A stretch of 64,000 nt of DNA from Elephas maximus indicus (lineage: Eukaryota > Chordata > Mammalia > Proboscidea > Elephantidae). The notes beneath the pieces are model-generated. The model worked only from the letters and a program-made list of their open reading frames with translations. It had not been told where the DNA came from and did not search any database. How positions within the stretch are numbered: position 1 is the first letter of the stretch; each line of letters opens with the position of its first letter. Both the position numbers and the translations under genes were made by a program. Location of the stretch: the NCBI RefSeq assembly GCF_024166365.1, contig NC_064825.1:98842480-98906479 (forward strand), in the 5' to 3' direction. This document shows, piece by piece, positions 11,494-23,479 of this stretch.

Positions 11494-12441
11494 GGGATAC
11501 TTCCATGACTTTGAAGGGTATTTTAAGGAAAACTGAAATACTGTCTAAGTAGTTTGGCTCTGGAGGGATCTAAGCAGGAGGCAGGTGAAGCAAGCTGCAG
11601 CAAGAGGAAGGCTGGTCCCTGATGAGGCCTCGGTGCATTCCTATCAGGACCTGGAAGTAACTGAACCACAAATCCCAAATCAAAATGAAGCCCTTACATG
11701 CATGAGCCCCAGACTGAATCAAAATATTAGTAATTCTCTTGAGTTGCAATCCAGAACAAAGTTGTGTTTTTATTTGTAACCTAACAAACCATTTTAAACC
11801 AAGTGGAACCTATATGTTTGCTGATACTGGTGGCCCAAAGCAGCAAGTTATTCCATGAATCAAAACATTTGCTACCAACCCTAGAGATGAAGGGGGTGAA
11901 AGAAAGGCTGGGAAGGGCATGAGTCTGAGTTCTCTCTTCTTTCTGTAGCCAGTGGTTCTCAGGATCTTCAAGGCAGCAGCTCCTCTACTTCTTCTCCTCC
12001 ATGTCATCAGAGTCCTACCTTCTCTTAGCTTCCCTCTATTGACTTCACTCTGAGGAGTAGGAGCAGCCAAGCTAGGGGTGAGGGGATGACTGAAGGCAAG
12101 GTCTTTGTCCTCTGTGATTAAGGAGACATACTTCCTGTCTTCTGTTCATAATCTTCGTCATTCCTTCTCTGTGCACTCTCACCACTCACACCTCACCATT
12201 TAGTCACTGGCTAGAGTCAGAGGGGAAGTCCTACAGAGGGTCAGAAAGTGTGGACCAAAGTCATAAACCCAAGAACTTGAAGTCAAATTCCCAAAACTAT
12301 TACTCAGTGCCCTGATGTTTCCAAAACAGCCTCTGCTTCCCATAGCTTGTCCAAACCCCAGTGTCAAAGGAGCTGACACTGACCCTTGACCAGAGGTGGG
12401 TAAATAGAACCCAGCAGAGTCACAAATAAGGGGAGATGGGA
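11494..12441. other. Unassigned unique sequence
   Basis: No gene, RNA gene or recognisable repeat is seen. The open frames are short and lack family resemblance. Confidence 0.5.
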
Positions 12442-12454
12442 TGATGGCTTGATA

Positions 12455-12617
12455 AACCCATTAAACCAAACCCGTTGCTGTCAAGTCGATTCCAACTCAA
12501 GCGACCCTATAGGACAGAGTAGAACTGCCCCACAGGGTTTTTAAGAAGCTGGTGGATTTGAACTGCTGGCCTTTTGGTTAGCAGCCGAACTCTTAACCAC
12601 TGCACCACCAGGGCTCC
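12455..12617 (-). mobile_element. AfroSINE
   Basis: An antisense AfroSINE, from aacccattaaaccaaacccg to caccaccagggctcc. A perfect 13-bp TSD (tgatggcttgata) lies at 12442-12454 and 12618-12630. Confidence 0.95.
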
Positions 12618-12630
12618 TGATGGCTTGATA

Positions 12631-13134
12631 CCTGCTGCTAAGATCCATCGCCTACCCCCAGATTATTCTTAATGGTGGTTCCTAAAGAATGTCTGTTCTT
12701 CTCCGGCATAGGACCTAAAAAAATTCTCCTCTTGATCTAGGTCCCCAGTTGTCAGTCCTCCAAGTCATCCCTCAAATTATGAAAGTCCAACGCATTTTCC
12801 AGAGGTGTCGTGAGTCTGTTTCCTTCTGTATGGCTTGGTCAGGTACAGGACCATCTTAGAGGTGAAAAAGGAGGTAACATGCTTGACTTACCTGGTGGTA
12901 ATTTTTCCTCCTGAGACAGGATGCACTTGCCCAAGAGCCTATGAGACAATGGAATGAGAAGGAACATCACGTTTCCACTTGTCCTGGTTGGGCTGTAACA
13001 AGGTGTGCCCCACTGCTCAGATTCACCTGACCCTTGGAAACTTCTCCCAATGCTGAAGGAAATTCCACTACTATCTGTTCTGGAGAATCCAGCTAGGCCC
13101 CAAAGAGGGGCTGCTCTTTGTTTCAGGCTACCAG
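12631..13134. other. Unassigned unique sequence
   Basis: Nothing supportable is seen apart from short chance ORFs on both strands. Confidence 0.5.
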
Positions 13135-13332
13135 CCAATGCTCTTAGCAGCTGTTTGACTTGGAGCAAGTTATTTAACTTTTTTAAGACCCAGTGTTTTT
13201 AACTCTAAAATGGGGATTGTAATAGGAACCATTTCACTGGGTTGTTTTAAGGACCAAATGAGATAATGTATACAGTCCTCTTAGCATGGTACATGAAGTT
13301 AGTATATAATAAATATTAGGTATTGTTACTCT
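13135..13332 (+). repeat. MIR SINE
   Basis: The MIR core and tail are clear: gacttggagcaagttattta, taaaatggggattgtaatag, and a tail rich in aataaatatt. An AfroSINE sits at its 3' end. Confidence 0.8.
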
Positions 13333-13493
13333 AGAGCCTTGGTGGCACAGTGGTTAAGAGCTCAACCAAAAGGTTGGCAGTATGAATCCACCAGGCGCTC
13401 CTTGGAAACCCTAAGAGGCAGTTTTAGTCTACCCTGTATGGCCGCTATGGGTCAGAATCGACTTGATGGCAGTGGGTTTGGTGTTTTTTGGTT
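13333..13493 (+). mobile_element. AfroSINE at MIR 3' end
   Basis: A sense copy from agagccttggtggcacagtg to gtgggtttggtgttttttgg. A perfect 12-bp TSD (tattgttactct) lies at 13321-13332 and 13494-13505. Confidence 0.94.
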
Positions 13494-13505
13494 TATTGTT
13501 ACTCT

Positions 13506-13965
13506 TGATATCCTCCCAACCGAAAGGAAGAGAGGAGCTCTCATCAGATGTTTTTAACCTTCCTGGATGGCAAGTCTTTACCTTATTCTGCTTTTCTTCT
13601 TCTTGAGCTATGTATCATCTTGTAGGTAGGTGAGGCTCAGAGCCCCTTGGGTACACTAAAAGAAATGAGGCCACTGCTAATCAAAATTAGGCTGTGGGTA
13701 AATGTTAATTATAAGAAAGGCAGGAAAAATCTCCCACCATCTCCTGGGGCTCCTACTATTGCATTGATTAATGGTGAACAAGAAAACATGGGGAGTAAGT
13801 GTGGGGGAAAAAAAGGTTTGTACCCTGATAGGCTGAGCCTGAGCAGGGGAGGAACTGCGGAAAAGCTTGGCTCAGAGCCTCCTGCCCACTATTGGTGGCC
13901 ATTTTAGCTCTTTTTTATGAGAGAGATTCTATGTGTGTCATTTAGTTTCTCAGACAGGTGCTTTT
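13506..13965. other. Unassigned unique sequence
   Basis: No feature recognised. An 86-codon frame at 13647-13907 has no family resemblance and is treated as chance. Confidence 0.45.
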
Positions 13966-13979
13966 AAAAGCTTTTGAGA

Positions 13980-14535
13980 ATGGGCCACATAAATCAAAGA
14001 CTACATCAGCCTGAAACCAGAAGAGCTAGATGGTGCCCAGCTACAGGTGATGACTGCCACGACAGGGAACACAACAGGGAATCCCTGAAGGCACAGGAGA
14101 GCAGTGGCATGCAGACCCCAAATTCTAGTAAAAAGACCAGACTTAATGGTCTGACTGAGACCAGAGGGATCCCGGAGGTCATGGTCCCCAGACCTCCTGT
14201 TAGCCCAAGACAGGAACCATTCCCAAAGCCAACTCTTCAGACAGGGATTGGACTGGACTATAAGACAGAAAATGATACTGGTGAGGAGTGAGCTTCTTGG
14301 ATCAAGTAGATACACGAGACTATGTGGGCAACTCTTGTCTGGAGGTGGGGTGTGAAGGCTGAGGGGGACAGAAGCTGACTGACTGGACACAGAAACACAG
14401 GGTGGAGAAAAGGAGTGTGCTGTCTCATTCAGGGGAGAGCAGCTAGGAGTATATAGCAAGGTGTGTTTAAGGTTTTGTATGAGAGACTGACTTGATGTGT
14501 AAGCTGTCACTTAAAGCACAATAAAAATTAAAAAA
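13980..14535 (+). mobile_element. L1 3' UTR, severely 5'-truncated
   Basis: About 556 bp of L1 3' UTR (ccacataaatcaaagactac through ttaaagcacaataaaaatta) with an A tail, matching 7390-7944. A perfect 14-bp TSD (aaaagcttttgaga) lies at 13966-13979 and 14536-14549. No coding content. Confidence 0.95.
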
Positions 14536-14549
14536 AAAAGCTTTTGAGA

Positions 14550-15254
14550 GCAGGCAAGGATTATTTCCTTCACTCTGCTGCTGTTAAGGAGATACATAAC
14601 CATCTTGATGCAAATCTTTTTTTTTTTTTTGGAAGAGAAGGGATGTTTAGGCTCATGACTCCCTTATAAAAAGTTTATAATAAGGTCCTTTAGTGGCTCT
14701 GAACGTAGATATTTGGGGGGATAGAATGACTGAAAAGCTAGGCTATTTTCAAAACGTAGGGCCAGAACAGTGTAACTTCAGCCCCAGATCTCCTGGGATT
14801 AGCCCCGATAGGAACCATTCTTTTTATTCCAAGTTGCAAATGGAACCCAGGAGTTCAACCTTAGCATCAACTCAGGCTGTCTCCAAAGCTCGAGATTCCC
14901 TGGGTTCCCTGAAAGCTGGACTGGGACCAGGTGAGGGGCCAGGTGAGGACTCCAGTTTTTTCTCAGTAAAAGGTTTTTGGTGGAGAAAAAGCCCTTGACG
15001 CCGGGCAGAAATGTGTTTTATAGGAAAAAAGAGACCAAAGAAGGGCCGTTTTACTCGAGAGCTCCCCCTACTGGCTCTTCAATAGAAATGCCATAGCAGT
15101 TATTCCGCCCTTCCCTGTGGGTATCAATTTGAAGTATCTGAGCATCTTGGTAGTTTGAAAAAAAAAAAAAAAAAATTGAAGCAAGGAGAAAATAAGGTAT
15201 CTTGAGACACCAAGAAAAATGAAACTCCAGAGACCATTTCTTCTGCCTCCTGAA
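14550..15254. other. Unassigned sequence with poly-T and poly-A runs
   Basis: A T run lies near 14619-14630 and an A run near 15159-15175. No gene is seen. A 101-codon frame at 14693-14998 shows no family features. Confidence 0.45.
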
Positions 15255-15600
15255 TAATTTCATCTAATATTTATTGGTGCCAACAGAGTGCTAAGCACTT
15301 TACTTACACTATCTCATTTAATACCACAACCCCACGTGAGCCCTGGTGATGCAGTGGTTAAGAGCTTGGCTACTAAGGAAAAGGTCAGCAGTTTGAATCC
15401 ACCAGCCGCTCGTTGGAAACCCTATGGGGCAGGTCTACTCTGTCCTACAGGGTCGCTATGAGTTGGAATTGACTCGAGGGTAACAGGTTAGGTTTTTTTT
15501 TTAGTTTTACAACCCCGTGTGGCAGGGTTTTACAAACCAGTCAGCTGAGACCTAGAGAGATTAAGTTCCTGGCATCACCAAAAGCTAGCAGAGTCCCTCA
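15255..15600 (-). repeat. MIR-family SINE, split by an AfroSINE
   Basis: An antisense MIR/MIR3-like sequence: gtgctaagcactttacttac, tatctcatttaataccac, then after the insertion a gacctagagagattaagttc segment. It is split at the acaacccc target. Confidence 0.65.
15334..15508 (+). mobile_element. AfroSINE inserted in MIR
   Basis: A sense copy from acgtgagccctggtgatgca to aggtttttttttta. An 8-bp TSD (acaacccc) lies at 15326-15333 and 15509-15516. Confidence 0.9.
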
Positions 15601-15884
15601 GTGACCCTTGTATCTTTTAGGATTCAACTGAGCGAGAACTCAGGAGAGGCCAGAACCAAGGGACAATGTAGAATTGGCAGGGAAACTTGTTCTCATCACC
15701 TAATATAGGTTGTACCCAGCTCTGGGATTGCTCCATGAAATTCCTGCTTTGTTGGAATTCACCCCATGGAGCAAATAATTCCATGGCAATGCTTGGCCAG
15801 TCTTGCTCTGTCCAATCTGATGCCCAGGCTGAAGAAAGCAGAGTAATTCTCACAGTGACTAAGCCTTTTTAAACTTGTGAAACA

Positions 15885-16050
15885 TGTTCACTCATATTTT
15901 TCAAATACAATTCTATGATGTCGGTAGGGCAGGTAACGGTACATATATTTTATAGGTGGGAATTTAAGATATTGAGTGACTTCTTCTACGTTTGTTAAGG
16001 AGCAATGGCAAAATCAACACCAGAATTGCGACTTAGCTTAAGTCCCAACT
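15885..16050 (-). repeat. MIR-like fragment
   Basis: Antisense MIR-like pieces are visible (attttataggtgggaattta, gagtgacttctt). Divergence is high. Confidence 0.4.
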
Positions 16051-16361
16051 TACTGGTTGGTGTTGGTTGGAATTGAGGTTCAGGTTGGGCTTTATTAAGT
16101 GCAGAAAATAAAAATTTTGAAAACAGCTCCTTGATTTACATACAGAGCTTTCCCTGTTTGGGGTTGGTTCATAATTGAGATCCCTTGATGTTGGGACTTA
16201 GAAGATAGGAATTGCACGAGCCACTCAGTGTCTTTTTAAGGTTGGTTTCTCACCAACCCACATTTTAGAGGGATCTAAGACCCTGGGCAGCCATCTTGTT
16301 CAACTAGTTAGGCTGGACCAGAATTTCTAATCCTTATCAGCTAGTAAGGGGAATGAAAAAC

Positions 16362-16634
16362 ATCCTTAGAAGCAAGGATGGCGGGACTATATCTCACATA
16401 CTTTGGACATGTTATCAGGAGGGATCAGTCCCTGGAGAAGGACATCATGCTTGGTAAAGTAGAGGGACACTGAAAAAGAGGAAGACCCTCAATGAGATGG
16501 ATTGACACAGTGGCTGCAACAATAGGTTTAAGCCTAACAGCAATTGTGATGATGGCCCAGGGCCGGGCAGTGTTTCATTCTGTTGTACGTAAGGTCGCTA
16601 TAAGTCGGAACCGACTTGACAGCACCTAACAAGA
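16362..16634 (+). mobile_element. RTE/BovB-type LINE 3' end
   Basis: About 270 bp closely matching 9270-9549: tggacatgttatcaggaggg, gagaaggacatcatgcttgg, then cagcacctaacaagaag. It is a 5'-truncated copy of the RTE LINE with the SINE-like tail gtcgctataagtcggaacc. No clear TSD was found. Confidence 0.85.
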
Positions 16635-18369
16635 AGCCCCTGGGAGAATCCCAAATACTGTCTCAGCTCTCCTGCATCATGTCAAGATGTAATCTTCTCA
16701 CCTCGTGCAGGAGAACTTGAAGCATTTCTACATTGGTTCTTCCTGGGAATTTGAGATAATGGGTAAGTAATAGGATTCCCATTCCTGCTTTGGGTGAGGT
16801 GCTGGTCTCCACTTTCATTGCCTTCATGTCTCTAAATCTACACAGTGGGGCGGTGGCTGTAACAGATATTATTCAGTTCCTTTACCCCTGACTCTGGACC
16901 CCCCACTAGCTCTCCCTTCTCCTATAGGCAGGGTGATGTTGTAATGTGATCAGAATGATGCTTGCTGATAATAGCACAGCAGGTAGAGGAGCAGAGTTTC
17001 TGCAATGCTTGCTAAGCAACTGGGCTTTTACTGTCCGAAGTAGAGCGGTTGGGTTAAAAATATTTGATCATGATGTAACCTCCTGGCCCTCGGCTACTAG
17101 TGGAAGCAGCTCTCTCTCTGGTTTGACCTGTTAATACCACACACTCCACTTTGCCAGAAATGTAACTGCTTGATGAATAATCAGCCCAGACTTGCCAATT
17201 TGGAGTAAACTCGTATTTGGCGAGCTGCTGGTAAGGCTGACTATCCCTTTACACAACTGTAGCCTTCAGCATCTGCCCCTTGTGCCGTGCCACCCCCAGG
17301 GAAGCCAAAACGATCCCACTGAAGGATGGGAGGGGAAAGCCTGAAAGTGAACACTCACAAAGAGCTGTGAGTGATGGCATGTGGGTTGCTGACACCATGT
17401 CCCTTTCGTTCTTGCTTGTTATAGGAGCACCAAGGACCAAGAAGAGACCAGATGAGTTTTCAGAGCAGTGCTCACATACCCAGGATACAACTCATCCTCT
17501 GCCTCGTGCTTTCTGCAATGTTGCTGCTCACGTTCATCTTCCTATTAACCCTCGCCATCATAACCCCTTCCTGACCACCATTCTTCCTCCATTCATCGCC
17601 CACTCAGCTCTTTCTCTGAGGTGCCCCTTTTAGGGGCAGTGGCTTTGGTCTCTGGAAAGGTCCCCTTTGAGTAATATCCAGGTAGATTACGCTAGTGCCT
17701 CTATCTCCTACCCTTGCCTCATAGCAAACTCAGCTCAGCACTCAGTTCCCACGGTCAGAAAAAACACAGCAAATCCTACTTACTTCAAGATGAAGTTGCA
17801 AGATTCTCTGCCAGAGCAGTCGCACTCAATGAAGCGACCCAAGGTATCTGAGTTGTGATGTAACTGAAACCAGATGGAAAGACCAGAAATCCCTTAATCC
17901 CAGTCAGATCTTCTGAAAGAGCTTACTCATGACTGTTGGGACTGATTGAGAATGTAGAAGGGGGTTGGGAGTAGAGAGGAGGGGAAAGAGAAGGATCCTC
18001 AGAACCAGATTACCCCTGAATATGAGATGGAATCCTCTAGTTTTGGTTTGTTTTTATTTCCCCCCAATTAAATTTGCATTTCATTCTACTACATTGCAGT
18101 GGCTTCACTCTAGACATTTTCATTTGAGACCCAAGGGTTTTTCTTCCTAAGCCACAGGTTCCTGGGTAGTGAGGTAAGTGACATTTGCCAGCACAGTCTA
18201 GAGTGACTTGTAGTGATCTCAGAAACCCAGTGCTGATGAGTCAGATGCACCCTGTTAGGCTGAAAGATCTTTCCTGTGATCCCTATTGACCTGAATGCCC
18301 TTCAGGAAATGCCCTAAGGCTAGGGAGCAGAGCCCTAGGTGTTAGTCCAGCCTCACAATGTTAATCTTA
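16635..18369. other. Unassigned unique sequence
   Basis: No recognisable repeat or gene. A 117-codon frame at 17280-17633 has no visible domain and no supporting splice signals. Part of the stretch, around 17100-17250, is compositionally complex and could be regulatory, but nothing proves it. Confidence 0.45.
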
Positions 18370-18559
18370 AAATCCAGTTGCCCTTGAGTTGACACCAACT
18401 CATGGTGACCCTATGCGTGTCAAAGTAGAACTGTGCTCCATAGGATTTTCAATGGCTGATTTTTTGAAAGTAGGTCTCCTAGCCTTTCTTCTGAGGTGCC
18501 TCTGGGTAGACTCAAACCAAGAATCTTTTGGTTAGCAGCTGAGCATGTTAACTGTTTGC
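18370..18559 (-). mobile_element. AfroSINE, older long variant
   Basis: An antisense and diverged copy: ttgagttgacaccaactcat, the middle segment cttctgaggtgcctctgg, and ttttggttagcagctgagca. It belongs to the same long variant as 10345-10559. No clean TSD was found. Confidence 0.8.
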
Positions 18560-20394
18560 AATATGCAGACCTCTGCAAACCAGCGCAGAACCCCATGACT
18601 GACCAAATCAGAATTTGTTGAGGTCCTATGACTCTCTTTCCCTGTGACAACCACTACAAAAAGTGTGGCTCTCTGAAATCTCACTATATCTAAAAAGTAT
18701 ATTGCCTCCCTCCTTCTCTTTTCTTTCCACTTTTAGGGGTAAGCTAGGACTGATGTCAAATGCCAGGTTTCCACCTGTGAGATTCTTCTCGTAACAAGAT
18801 TCAGATCCAATTCATTATTTAACCCATGAGACTTTAACATAGCCTTGTAATATGTAGAAAAAACTGGCCAATCCATCAGATTACTCCATTCTTCCTCCGT
18901 GTTCCACAACCTATATATATTGGACTATGAAGTGAAGAAAGGCAATCCCCATTCTTTACTGTTGGCCTATCAGACATAGTTATCCAAGCTTAATAGGCCA
19001 GCAGCTAATTGCAGTCCTGCTTTAATAGTGAATGGATAAAAAGTTCAGCTAATTCAGATCCACTAGGCCCCCATTAATTTGTGACTGAGCTCTGCTCACT
19101 GAATTCATGTGGGGTGGACATCTGTCCATCAAACACAAGATTAAGGCTAACCTCATGCAATTGTCTTGAAGCATCCCTCAGACTGTTCTCCTTCTTCCCC
19201 TCCCCCCCATGGTCCATGCTTTTCAAGCTGTAATACCTTTCTATCTAGCCTTCGCTGAAGTATGCTGGCATCCTGAGCCCCACCCACCCTGCCGCTTCAG
19301 CCTCAGCCCCCGTTCATATGCTTGCTCTGGCTTCCTTGTCTTTGCTTAGATCCTTACCATAAAGTCTACTCTAGATATTCCTGGGTGTTGCAGTAGGTCC
19401 TTTTTCTCCCCAGTGTGCCTTCTATCAATCAGGCAGGCATGGGAAAACCCATCATCTGGTTCTCCAAGGTATCAAGCAGTTAGAGTGGTCTAGTGCTAGG
19501 AAGAAGGTATTTGGAAGACCTTGCTCCTTGATAATGGAGTTTGCAAAAAGCAGATAATGTCTTAACTCTTCTGAAGTTGAACTATGCAGCTGCTTCAGTT
19601 GGATAAAGAGTTGAGGCTTTTGAGTGCTGATGGCAACAAAAAAGGGGAGGGTGGGGCTGGGAATTCCCAGTCACTTTCCCCAGCATCCAAATGGTCCTTA
19701 AAATATCACCCTCAAACCTCCAGATATGCTGGCTTCTAAGAAGTGTTTCCCAAGACTGAATATACCTCTTGGTCAGGGTAAGTGATGAAAACATGTATTT
19801 GACAGGGGAAGGGGATCCTGGCACAGCCTGTATTATGCATGCTGTGGCCTGTCTTCCCCCACTGTGCTAATGGCTTAGCCTCTAAAGTTGTCAGAACCAG
19901 GAAAACTATCAGGGATGCCAGTTCCCAAAGGGGTGAAAGAGGGCTAGGAGGACTAACCACCCAAGGTGCAGATTTGCTGCTGTTCTCAGTTTAAGACAGC
20001 TTTCTTGGAAGAGTGGCCCTGGGAGTTCCTAACTCCTCCCTGTTGCAACCCAAGGGGCTTCCTCAGTGGTGGTGGAAACACGGTTGGCAGCTGAAAGCAT
20101 AGTTCAGCAGCCTGAATGGACATAAAGTTCACTGCCTCCTCACCCCAAACTGGCTGGTTTCAAACAAATTCCTTGGATTTTGGACGAAGCTGAACCAGTT
20201 GGGACTTCCCTTAGAATATGATGGAGGGGCCTCTTCTCACAGGCAGATAGCCTTGCAAAGAGGGGGCTCTATTGACTTAAGGGCTCTTTAGGAGGAATAG
20301 GCCAGTTTGATTATTCAGGTCAAGAAGGTCCCAGAAACCTCTAGCACCAAGTGGTGGATCCTAGAACTGGAATATTAAAGGCCAGAGATTGGGA
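18560..20394. other. Unassigned unique sequence
   Basis: No gene or repeat recognised. Short ORFs only. Confidence 0.45.
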
Positions 20395-20700
20395 TTACGG
20401 TATGGTATAAGCATGAGTTTTGGAGCCAGACAGATATGAGTTTGACACCCAGGTTTATAACTTCAAACTCTGTGGCTTTTAGACAAGTCACTTAAACTCT
20501 CTTGTCTCCATTTCCTCAGCTTTAAAGTGGAGAAAGTAATAATTAGTATTTTCTGAGTTATATCTATGCTCAAACACTCTGTGGGGTAAGTACCATGATT
20601 ATAATGACACTTACAGAGTTGCCCTAAGAATTACATAAGGTCATTTGTGTAAAAGCACCCAGCACGGTGTCTGGTGCATAGTAGGTGCTCAAAAACAATT
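20395..20700 (+). repeat. MIR SINE
   Basis: The MIR is recognisable from ttttggagccagacagatat, through gacaagtcacttaaactctc and cctcagctttaaagtgga, to the tail cagcacggtgtctggtgcat. The middle (about 20550-20610) is disturbed. Confidence 0.75.
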
Positions 20701-21288
20701 TCTTTTCCCCCTCTCCACTTCCTTAGAGTGATTCTGCTCGCTGATGAAGATACCTTTAAGCAGAGAGAAATCCTTTTCTTGGATGTCCTCCTTGGTAGAC
20801 GCCCCTTGGTTGATTTTCTGGGTGCTGGCTTTTTTTTTTTTTTTTCCTCCTCCAAACTCAATGCTTTACCTATTGACATTTTTCTTGATGCCTGGACAGG
20901 AGACAGAGACACAGGTGGGCATTTCTGGGCTCCACTGACCCTGAAAGAGAGGAGACTCAGTTCTTGCAAGGGCTGTGTGACAGCAGCCTACCCCCACAGG
21001 CCGTCTGGGGGAGCATTAAGGGAGAGTCCTCTTCATGCTTGGCATGCCCGGAGAAGGGTTGGCAATGCAGAAGGTGGTTTTCACCTTGGACATCAGTCTA
21101 TTAATTCCCTGGGTCCTTGGCTTGGCTGCTTTTTTTTTTTTTTTTTTTTTTTGCTTAGATAGGAATTGGGCACCACAGCCCATAGCAAAGGATTGTGGGT
21201 CAGCTTGGGAAGCCAAGGTGACCAGCTCCATTCTCAGCATGCACCATAGAACTGGACTGAGGAGTAGGAAAAAATGGAGATGGTGGCT
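20701..21288. other. Unassigned sequence with two poly-T runs
   Basis: T runs lie near 20829-20846 and 21130-21152. Long frames across them encode phenylalanine runs and are not genes. Confidence 0.5.
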
Positions 21289-21300
21289 ATGGAGGACTAA

Positions 21301-21454
21301 ACCAAACCAAAACCAAACCCAGTGCTGTCGAGTCTATTCCGACCCTATAGGACAGAGTAGAACTGCCCCATAGAGTTTCCAAGGAGCACCTGGTGGATTT
21401 GAACTGCCGACCCTTTGGTTAGCAGCCGTAGCACTTAACCACTAACCCTTTCCT
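21301..21454 (-). mobile_element. AfroSINE
   Basis: An antisense copy from accaaaccaaaaccaaaccc to cagccgtagcacttaaccac. A 12-bp TSD with one mismatch (atggaggactaa and atgcaggactaa) lies at 21289-21300 and 21455-21466. Confidence 0.92.
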
Positions 21455-21466
21455 ATGCAGGACTAA

Positions 21467-23258
21467 CCCATGGAGGGCTAGCTGTGTACAAATGGCTCTG
21501 CTGAGCTTCTGAGCCTCACATGCTCAACTAACCAGCCCACTTGATTATGGTAACAAGGCAGGAATGAGGCAGAGAGATGCCCTCCTCTGGGAGGGAGAAG
21601 CAGAGATGCTGAGTTCACAAGGAGGCCAGTGTTACATTCATGTAATTTTGGCTGCTGCATTCAAGGCTCTGAGGTGCTGAGCCTGAGCACATTTCTTCCA
21701 TTACCAGCTACCTCATTTGTGAGGGTTAGATTCAGGATTTGCTGAAAGCTATTTGGGGATTCCCCAAAGTGACCTTAAACCTGCATTGGTCTCAAGGTCA
21801 GATACAACAGCACCCCACCATCACCACCACCACACTTAGCATAGAAAGCAGGTCACATAAATTGCCTCTCCTCTAAAAAGTTTGTAGTTTGTGTAGTTGA
21901 TATACAAACTATATTGTTTGTGAACGTGCTCACAGGCATGAGTTTATGCTTACAAATACCTAGTCTCATTATCTGTAAAGGCGTACCTACTCAGTGCCTT
22001 TAAAAACGGGCCTAGCCTGACATTTTTATTAATCAAAAAGACTTCACTGAAATGCTACTGTGGCTGATGTGGTGGGTAGGCTTTCCTGTCCATCTGGCCA
22101 CATCTGCTGATCACATGTGATAACCCATCTTCAGTGCCAAGAATCAGGGCCGCCTTGCTCTCATTGATATTTCTCCTGCCTGCACGCCTCCCCACTGCAG
22201 CGCATTCTCACATGCCTACATACATGCATTCAGGGAGCTAAAAATAAACAGCTGCTGATGGGCTGCCAGAGGCTGTCCTCCATACTGGGGAGCAGACGTC
22301 CTCTGTCTCCCTTTAGTAGGCAAGGCTTTAGCCACAGACAGGAACTGGGGGTACAGCAGGAACTTATGCTTAAAGCAAAATCTCTAAGGCAAGTTACGAG
22401 GCTTGGAGGGCCTGAATAGGGAGATGAGTGGGTATCAAGGATCAGAAGGCACAAGGCCCTATGATTACACTCTCCCAGGTCCTGCACCCCAAATCCTAGT
22501 GTTAACCTGTGGTAAATGGTTTATTGGCATCAGGGAAAGCCACTGTCTGGGAAAGTGAATAATTAGGCTTCATAAAGGAGATGAATCATGTATCCAACCA
22601 CAATTGTAAATAGCTCTCTGCTTTTGCCCCCCACGCAGGGTGGGGGTCATGCCAGGTGCATCTGGGTTGCCTGTGGATTTGGGGAGGGTGATCTGTGTGT
22701 ATGTGGTTTTGTTCACATCTTCCAATCTGCAGGAATTCTTACCACTTCCATCAATCTATAAACCCTTTGTCATGCTGAGGTGTGGCATTTCTTCTGAAAA
22801 CCTCAGATTCATACACACACTTTGTCACCCTCCTGAAACACATTCCATTCAAATTGGTTTAAAAATAGCACTAATCCTTTGAGCTCATTTTTCAGGGGTG
22901 TTATTTTAAGAAGAAGAAAAATAAAAGATCCCCTGGTCTTTTAGAGGAAGAAAAAGTAAGCCGTCATCTCGCCTTAAAAAGTCCTGATAATGTCGCTGGA
23001 GACTAAGCATTTGCAGTCTTTGCTGAATTTTCTCCTTCTACCATTCAACAAAAGTTGTTTATTCGCTAATACCCTGCCAGTGGTAGGTTTCCTTTTTGGG
23101 TGGTGAGGAGAGGGAAACGCTGCAGCAGCTAGCCCGGTCCCTCGCCTCCCGATGCTCTCCACCCCAGCACTGATTCCTTGGAGGCAGGTGGATTTGTGAA
23201 TCAGCTCCCCTCTTCCCCCACATAGGGGAGCCCCTAAACGGCTGCTGGCCATTTGCAA

Positions 23259-23260
<2 letters not shown>
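21467..23260. other. Unassigned unique sequence upstream of CpG island
   Basis: No gene or clear interspersed repeat. This stretch begins the repeat-poor zone that leads into the CpG-rich block. Confidence 0.45.

Positions 23261-23304
<44 letters not shown>
23261..23304. repeat. (GT)n microsatellite
   Basis: 22 uninterrupted GT units at the upstream edge of the CpG-rich block. Confidence 0.97.
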
Positions 23305-23306
<2 letters not shown>

Positions 23307-23479
23307 AACTGCAGGTTTGTTATTGCTCTGCTCTGGGAGTCTGTCTCTTCGTCTGTAACTCGGATTATTGCTCTCTGGGAAGCTGTAGCTGGCTGATTCC
23401 GTGGGAGATCAAGCAAGATGCGTGGGCGCAGGACACAGAAAAGAGGAAAGAAGGAACGAGGGAGAAAAAGGGAGCAGGA

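Noticed and set aside
17280-17633. 117-codon coding exon
   Set aside because: No convincing splice borders, domain or codon signal. The opposite strand is also open.
20674-21162. 162-codon frame as a gene
   Set aside because: It contains two long Phe runs from poly-T tracts and no recognisable domain.
23261-23416. CRISPR-like or other ordered repeat array
   Set aside because: A simple (GT)n microsatellite. No array of spaced repeats occurs anywhere in the window.
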